This document shows positions 1-5,490 of a DNA stretch of 9,461 bases, piece by piece. Each line of letters begins with the position of its first letter. Positions within the stretch are counted from its first letter, which is position 1. The notes beneath the pieces were generated by a model, which saw nothing but the letters and a program-made list of their open reading frames with translations, was not told the DNA's origin and searched no databases. The translations under genes were made by a program, and so were the position numbers. The DNA comes from JBCCZC01 sp039188505 (GTDB lineage Bacteria; Pseudomonadota; Gammaproteobacteria; Xanthomonadales; SZUA-38): contig JBCCZC010000215.1 of NCBI GenBank assembly GCA_039188505.1, positions 1 to 9,461 of the forward strand. The letters run 5' to 3'.

Positions 1-1
1 C

Positions 2-985
2 GAGGAGCTCAGCATCTCCGAGACCGTTGCCGACCGCGAGCAGCCCGAGGCGCTGCCGGTCCTGACCGTCGACGAGCCGACGATCAGCATGAATTTCTGC
101 GTCAACGACTCGCCCTTCGCGGGCCGTGACGGCAAGTACCTGACCAGCCGCCAGATCCGCGAGCGTCTCGAGCGCGAGGCGAGCCACAACGTGGCGCTTC
201 GCATCGAGGACACGGAAGACCCGGAGAAGCTGAAGGTGTCGGGGCGCGGCGAGCTGCACCTCTCCGTGCTCATCGAGACGATGCGACGCGAGGGCTACGA
301 GCTCGCGGTTTCCCGGCCGCAGGTGGTCATCAAGGAGGTCGACGGGCAGATCCAGGAGCCCTACGAGCACCTGGTCGTGGACGTCGAGGAGGCCTATCAG
401 GGTGCGGTCATGGAGCGGTTGGGCGATCGCCGCGGTGAGGTGAACAACATCGTGGCCGACGGCAAGGGACGCGTCCGCCTCGAGTACATGATTCCCGCCC
501 GCGGACTGATCGGTTTCCAGACCGAGTTCCGGACAATTACGGCGGGCACGGGTCTGCTGCACCACGTCTTCGACCACTTCGGCCCGCAGGTGAAGGAGAC
601 GATTGGTGGGCGGAACAACGGGGTGCTCATCTCCAACGGCAAGGGGAAGGCGCTGGCCTACGCGCTCTTCAGCCTGCAGGAGCGCGGTCGCCTCCTGATC
701 GACGCCAACGTGGACGTCTACGAGGGGCAGGTCATCGGCATCCACTCGCGGAGCAACGACCTGACGGTGAACCCGCTGAAGGCGAAGCAGCTCACGAACA
801 TCCGTGCGGCCGGTAAGGACGATGCGCTGCTGCTCACGCCCCCGGTGAAGCTGAGCCTGGAACAGGCGCTCGAGTTCATCGACGACGACGAGCTCGTCGA
901 GGTGACGCCGGGGCATCTTCGCGTCCGGAAGAAGCTCCTCACGGAAACCGATCGAAAGCGGGCTTCGAGGCAGGCGGCAGGCTGA
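2..985 (+). CDS. typA: TypA/BipA translational GTPase, C-terminal part (5' end outside window)
   Basis: Ribosome-associated GTPase of the EF-G/EF4 superfamily, acting in the cytoplasm in ribosome assembly and stress or cold adaptation (family knowledge). The frame is open from the left edge and ends at TGA 983-985, giving 327 residues of a protein usually near 605, so the N-terminal GTP-binding domain is missing. The visible part covers the EF-G-like domains III and V and the TypA-specific C-terminal domain. Diagnostic blocks are VSGRGELHLSVLIETMRREG, IPARGLIGF, NNGVLISNGKGKA, YEGQVIGIHSRSNDLTVN and LEQALEFIDDDELVEVTP, all of which match TypA closely. The ATG at 89 is an internal methionine, not the start. 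The gene is convergent with the response regulator at 1090-1758, with 104 bp between the two stops. Identification is very secure; I see no defect in the visible part. Confidence 0.97.
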   Translation, partial: EELSISETVADREQPEALPVLTVDEPTISMNFCVNDSPFAGRDGKYLTSRQIRERLEREASHNVALRIEDTEDPEKLKVSGRGELHLSVLIETMRREGYELAVSRPQVVIKEVDGQIQEPYEHLVVDVEEAYQGAVMERLGDRRGEVNNIVADGKGRVRLEYMIPARGLIGFQTEFRTITAGTGLLHHVFDHFGPQVKETIGGRNNGVLISNGKGKALAYALFSLQERGRLLIDANVDVYEGQVIGIHSRSNDLTVNPLKAKQLTNIRAAGKDDALLLTPPVKLSLEQALEFIDDDELVEVTPGHLRVRKKLLTETDRKRASRQAAG

Positions 986-1023
986 CCGCTGAAGGCAAGC
1001 CGCGCGACGATGCGTCGTCTCCT

Positions 1024-1050
1024 GGTGGACTCTGGCCTGCTGCAGCCACC
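1024..1050. terminator. Weak candidate bidirectional terminator hairpin between typA and the baeR-like gene
   Basis: GGTGG at 1024-1028 pairs with CCACC at 1046-1050, and CTG at 1032-1034 pairs with CAG at 1043-1045, giving a bulged stem of about 8 bp. Two smaller hairpins lie nearby: GACGA/TCGTC (1006-1019), and CCGC-TTCG-GCGG (1049-1060), which has a stable UUCG loop on the plus strand. None is followed by a clear U tract, so an intrinsic terminator is only a guess. A termination signal is expected here because the flanking genes converge. Confidence 0.25.
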
Positions 1051-1067
1051 GCTTCGGCGGAATTCGA

Positions 1068-1094
1068 CGCGCTAATCGCGCTTATCGCGCTAGG
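1068..1094. repeat. Three tandem 9-bp units across the baeR-like stop codon
   Basis: The plus strand reads CGCGCTAAT (1068-1076), CGCGCTTAT (1077-1085) and CGCGCTAGG (1086-1094): three direct units of period 9 sharing CGCGCT. The last unit contains the stop codon of the response regulator (CTA at 1090-1092, TAG on the minus strand). This may be slippage-derived sequence or part of the 3' end of the operon mRNA. No function can be assigned. Confidence 0.6.
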
Positions 1095-1758
1095 CCTCGA
1101 AGCGGTACCCGGCCCCGTATACGGACGCGATGAACTCGCGGTCGGGATCGAGCGTCGCCAGCTTGCGGCGGACGTTGCCAACGTGCGCATCGATCGTTCG
1201 ATCGGATACGACGCGGAAATCCCGGTAGGCCGCGTCCATGAGCTGGGAGCGTGAGAAGATCCGACCCGGCCGCGCCGCGAGCGCCGCGAGCAGGCCGAAT
1301 TCCGTCGGTGTGAGTTCCACGCGCTGGCCCCGGTGCTCGACGGCGTTGGCGTTGTCGTCCAGGACCAGTCGGTCGCGCGGGCCGATCTCGCCGCGTGTCC
1401 GTCGCAGCACGGCCTTCACCCGCGCCATCACCTCGCGCGGCGAGAAGGGCTTGCAGAGGTAGTCGTCGGCCCCGAGCTCCAACCCCAGCAGACGGTCGAT
1501 CTCCTCGACGCGAGCCGTGATCATGATGATCGGCACGCTCGAGCGCTCGCGCACGCGGCGACAGACCTCGAGCCCATCCATTCCCGGGAGCATGATGTCG
1601 AGGAGGATCAGGTCCGGCATCTTCGCGTCGAGAGTCTCGAGGACGAGGTCGCCACGGGCGACGCGGCGCGTCGCATAACCGGATGCCTCGGCGTAGTCTG
1701 TCAGGACCGCCGCAATGCGGTCATCATCCTCGACGATGAGCAGTTCGGTCTCACGCAT
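1090..1758 (-). CDS. baeR: OmpR/PhoB-family response regulator, BaeR-like
   Basis: Cytoplasmic DNA-binding response regulator of 222 residues, a normal length for the OmpR family. The receiver domain (about 1-120) has the acidic pocket E10/D11/D12, phospho-acceptor D54 in the DLILLDIMLPG block, T81 and K103. The winged-helix output domain (about 130-220) ends in DRTIDAHVGNVRRKL and the wing VYGAGYRFEA. The stretch VEEIDRLLGLELGADDYLCK followed by PFSPREV is highly characteristic of BaeR, so I read it as a BaeR-type regulator rather than a generic OmpR protein. The ATG start (1756-1758) lies inside the kinase gene: the two genes overlap by 8 nt, implying translational coupling. A GGAG sits about 11 nt upstream. 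In E. coli BaeR activates spy and drug exporter genes; here an LTxxQ gene heads the same gene run. Its regulon beyond this locus cannot be inferred. Confidence 0.93.
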   Translation of the reverse strand: MRETELLIVEDDDRIAAVLTDYAEASGYATRRVARGDLVLETLDAKMPDLILLDIMLPGMDGLEVCRRVRERSSVPIIMITARVEEIDRLLGLELGADDYLCKPFSPREVMARVKAVLRRTRGEIGPRDRLVLDDNANAVEHRGQRVELTPTEFGLLAALAARPGRIFSRSQLMDAAYRDFRVVSDRTIDAHVGNVRRKLATLDPDREFIASVYGAGYRFEA

Positions 1759-3247
1759 TGGCAGGAAACTCCACGGTCACGGCAAGGCCGCCCAGATCGG
1801 CGGCGGCGAAGGTCATGCGGGCGTCGTGCGCGTCCGCGATCCGCATGCAGATCGCCAGCCCGAGGCCGCTTCCGCCGGAGTCCCGGCCCCGATCCCGGGC
1901 GGCGCGGTAAAGCGGCGTACCCAGGAGCTCGAGCTCATCATGCGGCACCGCTGGCTTCGAGTCCTCGATGGCCAGGCGCAGGCCGGTCGGCGAGCGCCCC
2001 AGGTGTACCAGGATTTCGCCACCGGGGTCCGTGTGCCGCAGCGAGTTGCCGAGCAGGTTGTTGCAGAGCTGCAGCAGCCGGTCGGCGTCGCCCCGGATCC
2101 AGCACGGGCGCCCGGGTGGCTCGAAGGACAGGCTCAGGTCAGCCTCGGTGGCCCCCGCGCGGAACCCGTCCACGGCGTGTCGAACGACGGCGGCGAGATC
2201 GATCTGTTCGAACCGGTAGTCCAGCGCCCCGCGATCGCTGAGCGTCAGTGTCCGCAGGTCCCCGACGAGGCGAGTCAGGCAGGCCACCTCGGACTCCAGC
2301 GCTCGCAGGCGCTCCGGATCGGGTTCGCGAACGCCGTCGACGAGCGCCTCGATCTCGCCCTGGAGCACCGTCAGCGGCGTGCGCAGCTCGTGGGCGATGT
2401 CGGCCATCCAGCGCTGTCGCGCCGCCTCCGCATCCGCGAGCTGGCGGGCGAGGTCGTCGAAATCCCGTGCGAGGTCACCCAGCTCGTCGGTACGCGTGAC
2501 GTCGATCCGCGTGTCGAAGTCCCCTGCTGCCAGCCTTCGCGTGCCGTCGGCGATCGTGTGGACCGGCGCCACAAGCCGACGGGCGAAGAACCAGGCAAAC
2601 AGAGTCGTGAGCACGGCGACGGCCAGGAAGGAACTCGCGAGGAATCGATTCTGCTGGCTCACGAACGTCTGCCCGGGGCCTGCTCCGACCTCGGTGAGTA
2701 CGGCTCGGCGCAGGACCGCCACGGTGTCGCCTGCGACGACGACCGGCTGTTCCTCCCACGGACCGGGCGGGAGCCTGGGGCCGATGATGCGCAGGCCCTC
2801 GGAGTCGAACAACGCAACGCGGCGATCGAGTTCGAGCGGGTCCCGGCCCGGTCGTGGTGGCGCCGGTGGCGCAGGGGACGCAGGGGACGCGGGCGGTTCC
2901 GCGCGAACGGGCGGCGCAGCTGTTGGCGCGCCGCGATCACGGCGTCCCGGGCCGTTGCGCGGTGGGCGACCGTCGTTGCGGCGGGGACGACCGTCGCCGC
3001 CACCGAAGCGCGGCGTGCCGCGCCATAGCTGGCGCCAGTCCGGGTCCACGCGGCGGGCCGCTTCCCGCGCGTAGGCGTTTGCGAGGGCGGAGGCGACCCG
3101 TTCGACCTCGGCCTGCTCGGCACGGTTCATGTAGTCGAGGAAACCCGTCGAGAACTGCCAGCGCCAGACGCCGGCCGCGACCAGCAGCGCGGCGACCGCC
3201 ACGCCGGAAAAGGCGAGGAGCAGCCGAGTGAACAGCCGGATCCTCAC
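1751..3247 (-). CDS. baeS: BaeS-like sensor histidine kinase with a proline/arginine-rich periplasmic region
   Basis: Inner-membrane sensor kinase of 498 residues, partner of the adjacent regulator. Order: TM1 (about 7-29); periplasmic sensor (about 30-201); TM2 (about 202-224); HAMP (about 224-276); H-box MADIAHELRTPLTVLQGE with phospho-acceptor H286; N-box NNLLGNSLRH with N401; G2 box GGSGLGLAI (458-466). GFLDYMNRAEQ near the N terminus, LVAPVHTIADGTRRLAAGDF in the HAMP and TLSDRGALDY all resemble E. coli BaeS, which supports the name. Two oddities stand out. Residues about 82-136 of the sensor domain are Pro/Arg/Gly-rich with tandem repeats. The first G-box reads EDSKPAVP in place of the usual DxGxG, though E. 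coli BaeS is also degenerate there. The GTG start at 3247 is the only possible one, because an in-frame stop lies at 3263-3265, and it has no obvious Shine-Dalgarno. It follows the peroxidase gene by 111 bp. Confidence 0.93.
   Translation of the reverse strand: MRIRLFTRLLLAFSGVAVAALLVAAGVWRWQFSTGFLDYMNRAEQAEVERVASALANAYAREAARRVDPDWRQLWRGTPRFGGGDGRPRRNDGRPPRNGPGRRDRGAPTAAPPVRAEPPASPASPAPPAPPRPGRDPLELDRRVALFDSEGLRIIGPRLPPGPWEEQPVVVAGDTVAVLRRAVLTEVGAGPGQTFVSQQNRFLASSFLAVAVLTTLFAWFFARRLVAPVHTIADGTRRLAAGDFDTRIDVTRTDELGDLARDFDDLARQLADAEAARQRWMADIAHELRTPLTVLQGEIEALVDGVREPDPERLRALESEVACLTRLVGDLRTLTLSDRGALDYRFEQIDLAAVVRHAVDGFRAGATEADLSLSFEPPGRPCWIRGDADRLLQLCNNLLGNSLRHTDPGGEILVHLGRSPTGLRLAIEDSKPAVPHDELELLGTPLYRAARDRGRDSGGSGLGLAICMRIADAHDARMTFAAADLGGLAVTVEFPANA
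2856..2891 (-). repeat. Four 9-bp tandem units coding (A-S/P-P)4 in the kinase sensor domain
   Basis: Plus-strand units GGTGGCGCC (2856-2864), GGTGGCGCA (2865-2873), GGGGACGCA (2874-2882) and GGGGACGCG (2883-2891). On the coding (minus) strand they give Ala-Ser-Pro, Ala-Ser-Pro, Ala-Pro-Pro, Ala-Pro-Pro inside the periplasmic part of the BaeS-like kinase. The period is a multiple of three, so unit gain or loss would keep the reading frame. Confidence 0.75.
2954..2995 (-). repeat. Two 21-bp tandem units coding DGRPRRN / DGRPPRN in the kinase sensor domain
   Basis: Positions 2954-2974 and 2975-2995 match at 17 of 21 bases. They code for two adjacent heptads, residues 85-91 (DGRPRRN) and 92-98 (DGRPPRN), just before the proline-rich stretch. 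This is a basic, probably disordered segment facing the periplasm. Confidence 0.7.
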
Positions 3248-3282
3248 GGTTGCGAGGGCGGTTCAGGCGGTGGTGCAGGCAT
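3244..3282 (-). other. Possible 12-codon proline-rich leader ORF overlapping the baeS-like start
   Basis: Reading from ATG at 3282-3280 the minus strand codes MPAPPPEPPSQP and stops at TGA 3246-3244. That TGA overlaps the GTG start of the kinase as GTGA. Seven of twelve residues are proline, including a PPP run of the kind known to stall ribosomes without EF-P. The kinase start has no visible Shine-Dalgarno, so coupling to this ORF could explain how it is translated. The ORF itself also lacks a clear Shine-Dalgarno and is short enough to arise by chance. Confidence 0.2.
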
Positions 3283-3308
3283 GGTCGTCGAGGATACCCG
3301 AGAATACG

Positions 3309-3339
3309 GTACGGCGGCCCGCGCTGCGGACCGCCGTGC
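3309..3339. other. Strong hairpin between the peroxidase and kinase genes
   Basis: GTACGGCGG (3309-3317) pairs with CCGCCGTGC (3331-3339), 9 bp with one G-T pair. After one C/A mismatch, CCGC (3319-3322) pairs with GCGG (3326-3329) around a 3-nt loop. On the minus-strand mRNA it begins about 20 nt after the peroxidase stop and is followed by a mixed sequence (ACCGTATTCTC), not a U run. It is therefore more likely a partial terminator, processing site or mRNA-stability element than a full intrinsic terminator. Confidence 0.45.
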
Positions 3340-3358
3340 ATGATGAACAGCAGAGGCG

Positions 3359-5047
3359 CTAGCGCACCCGGAACACGTCGTTCTGGAGCTCATCCCCAAT
3401 GGTCGTGTTGCGTCGGATGATGTCGGCAAGCGTCGTCCGCTCGACCTCGCGCCGTTGGCGCCCATCGAGCACCCGCTCGTACCAGAACCGGTCCGCGTCT
3501 CGCAGCGCGACGAACTGGTCAACCAGCATGGCGCGGTGGAGTTCGCCCACGGGCGCCCCCGGAACCGGGTCCTCGGCCAACGCGCCGACCCAGAGATCGA
3601 TGTCGTCCGGCGTTGCGTAAGTGCGCGCCAGCCGTTCCACGACCTCGGGGTCGCTGCTGATGTCCGCGAAGCGCCGCGCGGGCCGCAGGCCGAGGGCCCG
3701 CCGGGCCGAGTTGTAGTCGGGCAGGCCGTGATCACGTCCGCGCTGGATGTTCAGCGAGGCGAGGTCGAAGCCACCGCTGCCGGGGAGACCGAACAGGAAA
3801 TTCCGCACCTCGTCGATGACGTAGACGTCTAGCTCCTGGCAGGCCTGCGCTGCGAGGCCGCGGAGGAGGGGATCGATTCCCCCTTCGGTCGCCAGCCGAC
3901 GGCCGGAGAAGAACGCGTCAGCCAGGGAGAGGTGGCCGGCTTCGATCTCGTTGCCGTCCGCATCGAGCCGGAGCAGCAGCGGGCTCAGCAGCGTGTGGCC
4001 GAGCCGATAGGCCGCCGTGGAGAAGCTGTTGCGGATCGAACCGTCGGCGTCGGGGCGGTAGCCTCGGTAGGGCGGCAGCGCGTTCTCGCCCACGAGGGCC
4101 GGCAGAAATTCCCGGTAGGTGATGACCTGCATCTGCGCCATGACGATGCGGCGGGCTTCCTCGTAGATCCGGTCGCCGTCGAAGTCCGGGTTCCGATCCG
4201 ACAAGCGATCCGCGATCCGATTGTGCTCCCGCACGAACAGCGTGTGCATCGCCGTCAGGCCGATCTGCTCGTTGGCGCGCACGTCACCGGCCAGGAATAG
4301 CTCCGGTGAGCTGCCCCCGGCGTTTGCGAGGCCCGCGGTGTTGAACGGCAGGAGGTCGCCGGCGCTGGTGGCCAGCTTCCCGGTTCCATCGAGGGTTCGG
4401 AGTGCCGTGGCCCTTTCCTTGTCCGAACCGTAGACGTTCGAGGCGTCGATCCATGCCGAGATCTCGTTGATCTGCTGGCGGGGATTGTCGGCGTCTGTAC
4501 CGCTGGCCTCGTCCCAGATCGAGCGGTTGAAGTCGATGACGACCTCGCCGGTTCCCTGCGGATCGAACCACGGATCGCCGGCCGGCACGGGAATGGGCGC
4601 TGACTCGGGCGGGTTGGCGCCGTCCGTGAGGTCGATGTCGTGGTCCAGGAATTGGCCCCATTGCCAGAACATGTCGCTGAGGCCGTAGCCGTTGGGCAGG
4701 GAGTCGTCCTGAGCGTTCACGCCCTGGCTGACGGCCCGGGGAGAGGGACGATCGGCCCCGGCCAGGCTGGCAATGCCGTCGCCATAGGCGGAGGGCAGCA
4801 GCCGGGTCAGCGGCGTGTGGGCCGCACCCATGGTGGGTGTCGCTACGTTATTGCCGACGCCATCGATCGGCGCCACGGCCGTGTCCGTTCGGGGTGGACG
4901 CTCGCGTCCGCGCTGACCGTCGGTTCGGGCATCTCGTTCGATCCGCAGCACCGGCGAGATCTCGTCGCTCCGCTCCACTTGCTGAGCGCCGGCCAGGCCG
5001 GTCGTCAGCGCGAGCCCCACCATCCATGGCAGGTGGCGCCGGTTCAT
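3359..5047 (-). CDS. Secreted animal-type haem peroxidase (myeloperoxidase/peroxidasin superfamily)
   Basis: Exported haem peroxidase of 562 residues; the superfamily uses H2O2 to oxidise halides, thiocyanate or organic substrates. The N terminus has a Sec signal, MNRRHL followed by a hydrophobic stretch, with probable cleavage after AGA (residue 21). Residues aligned by eye to myeloperoxidase: distal Q132 and H136 in WGQFLDHD; D135 and E260, which match the two haem-ester residues; D137 with the S197/W199/D201/S203 loop for calcium; catalytic R257; proximal H351 in YRLGHTLLSP with partner N433 in LNIQRGRDHGLP. The position of the sulfonium-forming methionine is Q261, as in lactoperoxidase. 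REHNRIADRL and the C-terminal DRFWYERV block are also typical. The start ATG overlaps the upstream stop as ATGA and has GGGAGG 7 nt before it. The fold is certain; the physiological substrate cannot be told from sequence. Confidence 0.93.
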   Translation of the reverse strand: MNRRHLPWMVGLALTTGLAGAQQVERSDEISPVLRIERDARTDGQRGRERPPRTDTAVAPIDGVGNNVATPTMGAAHTPLTRLLPSAYGDGIASLAGADRPSPRAVSQGVNAQDDSLPNGYGLSDMFWQWGQFLDHDIDLTDGANPPESAPIPVPAGDPWFDPQGTGEVVIDFNRSIWDEASGTDADNPRQQINEISAWIDASNVYGSDKERATALRTLDGTGKLATSAGDLLPFNTAGLANAGGSSPELFLAGDVRANEQIGLTAMHTLFVREHNRIADRLSDRNPDFDGDRIYEEARRIVMAQMQVITYREFLPALVGENALPPYRGYRPDADGSIRNSFSTAAYRLGHTLLSPLLLRLDADGNEIEAGHLSLADAFFSGRRLATEGGIDPLLRGLAAQACQELDVYVIDEVRNFLFGLPGSGGFDLASLNIQRGRDHGLPDYNSARRALGLRPARRFADISSDPEVVERLARTYATPDDIDLWVGALAEDPVPGAPVGELHRAMLVDQFVALRDADRFWYERVLDGRQRREVERTTLADIIRRNTTIGDELQNDVFRVR

Positions 5048-5364
5048 TGGGCACCTCCCGAACGCGGGGGCCGGGGCGGCGCGGGCGGAGCAGGCGGGGC
5101 GACCGGTCGATGGGCGAGCAGCGTCTCGAGCTGTTCGAATGACAGGATCGACTCCAGCGCCTCGTCGAGCTCTTCGCGGGAATCTCGCATGCGGTCCCCG
5201 TGAGCGCGATAGGCCGCGTCAAGCGCCTCGCGTTGCGCCTCGGTCAGATCGAGATCGGCCCAGACGCTCTTGGCGGGCATGGCCGGCGGTGCAGGCGGTG
5301 CGACGGCCTGGGCGTGGACCGCGCCGGCGGTCAGGAACAGCAGGGGCAGCAGAGTCTTCTTCAT
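5044..5364 (-). CDS. Small periplasmic LTxxQ (Spy/CpxP-like) protein
   Basis: Protein of 106 residues with a clear Sec signal peptide (MKKTLLPLLFLTAGAVHA, probable cleavage after residue 18), so the mature form is about 88 residues. The core holds LTEAQREALDAAYRAHGDRM starting at residue 40, and an imperfect second copy LSFEQLETL at 74-82. Paired LTxxQ motifs in a charged helical core are the mark of Spy/CpxP/periplasmic metal-sensor proteins, which protect or monitor the envelope. Spy is near 140 residues when mature, so this is a reduced version with one short helical hairpin, flanked by proline-rich tails (AVAPPAPPAMP and APPAPPAPPRPPR). The gene starts the module and overlaps the peroxidase start by 4 nt. 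AAGGAGG lies 7 nt before ATG 5364. Family placement rests on short motifs only; secretion and the coding call are firm. Confidence 0.8.
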   Translation of the reverse strand: MKKTLLPLLFLTAGAVHAQAVAPPAPPAMPAKSVWADLDLTEAQREALDAAYRAHGDRMRDSREELDEALESILSFEQLETLLAHRPVAPPAPPAPPRPPRSGGAQ

Positions 5365-5371
5365 GGATCAT

Positions 5372-5378
5372 CCTCCTT
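5372..5378 (-). promoter_or_regulatory. Strong Shine-Dalgarno of the LTxxQ gene
   Basis: CCTCCTT on the plus strand reads AAGGAGG on the minus strand, 7 nt before ATG 5364. It fixes the start of the first gene in the module. It directly abuts the GTGCAC element at 5380-5398, so a structure there could affect ribosome access. Confidence 0.8.
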
Positions 5379-5379
5379 G

Positions 5380-5398
5380 GGTGCACTGGCTGTGCACC
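5380..5398. promoter_or_regulatory. GTGCAC-N5-GTGCAC element next to the module's ribosome binding site
   Basis: GGTGCAC (5380-5386), five spacer bases, GTGCACC (5392-5398). It is a perfect 7-bp inverted repeat. Because GTGCAC is itself palindromic, it is also a direct repeat with an 11-bp period. As DNA it could be an operator for an OmpR-family dimer or a repressor; as RNA it would form a 7-bp stem with a 5-nt loop touching the Shine-Dalgarno. The sequence alone does not choose between these. Confidence 0.4.
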
Positions 5399-5423
5399 TT
5401 CGAGGATGGGCTTGCAATTCACA

Positions 5424-5447
5424 GCCAATTCGAAGAAATCTCGAAGA
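5424..5447 (-). promoter_or_regulatory. Candidate BaeR-type operator upstream of the four-gene module
   Basis: The minus strand at 5438-5424 reads TTTCTTCGAATTGGC. The E. coli BaeR box, as I recall it, is TTTTTCTCCATDATTGGC; the match covers the TTTCT start and the ATTGGC end, with the middle one base shorter. The overlapping sequence also carries TCGAAGA twice (5430-5436 and 5441-5447), an 11-bp-period direct repeat as expected for OmpR-family dimers. It lies about 60-75 bp before the LTxxQ start codon. I could not place a convincing -35/-10 pair nearby. Confidence 0.3.
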
Positions 5448-5490
5448 TGGTCTTTGCCCGCCGTTAAGCCGACATCAGAAATTCGGCAAA

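Noticed and set aside
986..1089. Possible small RNA or gene between typA and the baeR-like gene
   Set aside because: Only short hairpins are seen in 104 bp between convergent genes; no promoter or conserved RNA feature is visible.
1715..3028. Long open frame of 437 codons on the plus strand opposite the kinase gene
   Set aside because: It is the antisense of a clear histidine kinase with all its motifs. Long antisense frames are common in GC-rich DNA, and the predicted product shows no recognisable domain.
5409..5426. CRP-like half site TGTGA on the minus strand before the LTxxQ gene
   Set aside because: Only one half is present; the expected partner TCACA is missing at the right spacing.
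5453..5490. Imperfect dyad after yggX (TTTGCC ... GGCAAA with inner GCCGA/TCGGC) as a terminator
   Set aside because: The two stems compete for the same bases, the loop is large and no U tract follows; too weak to call.
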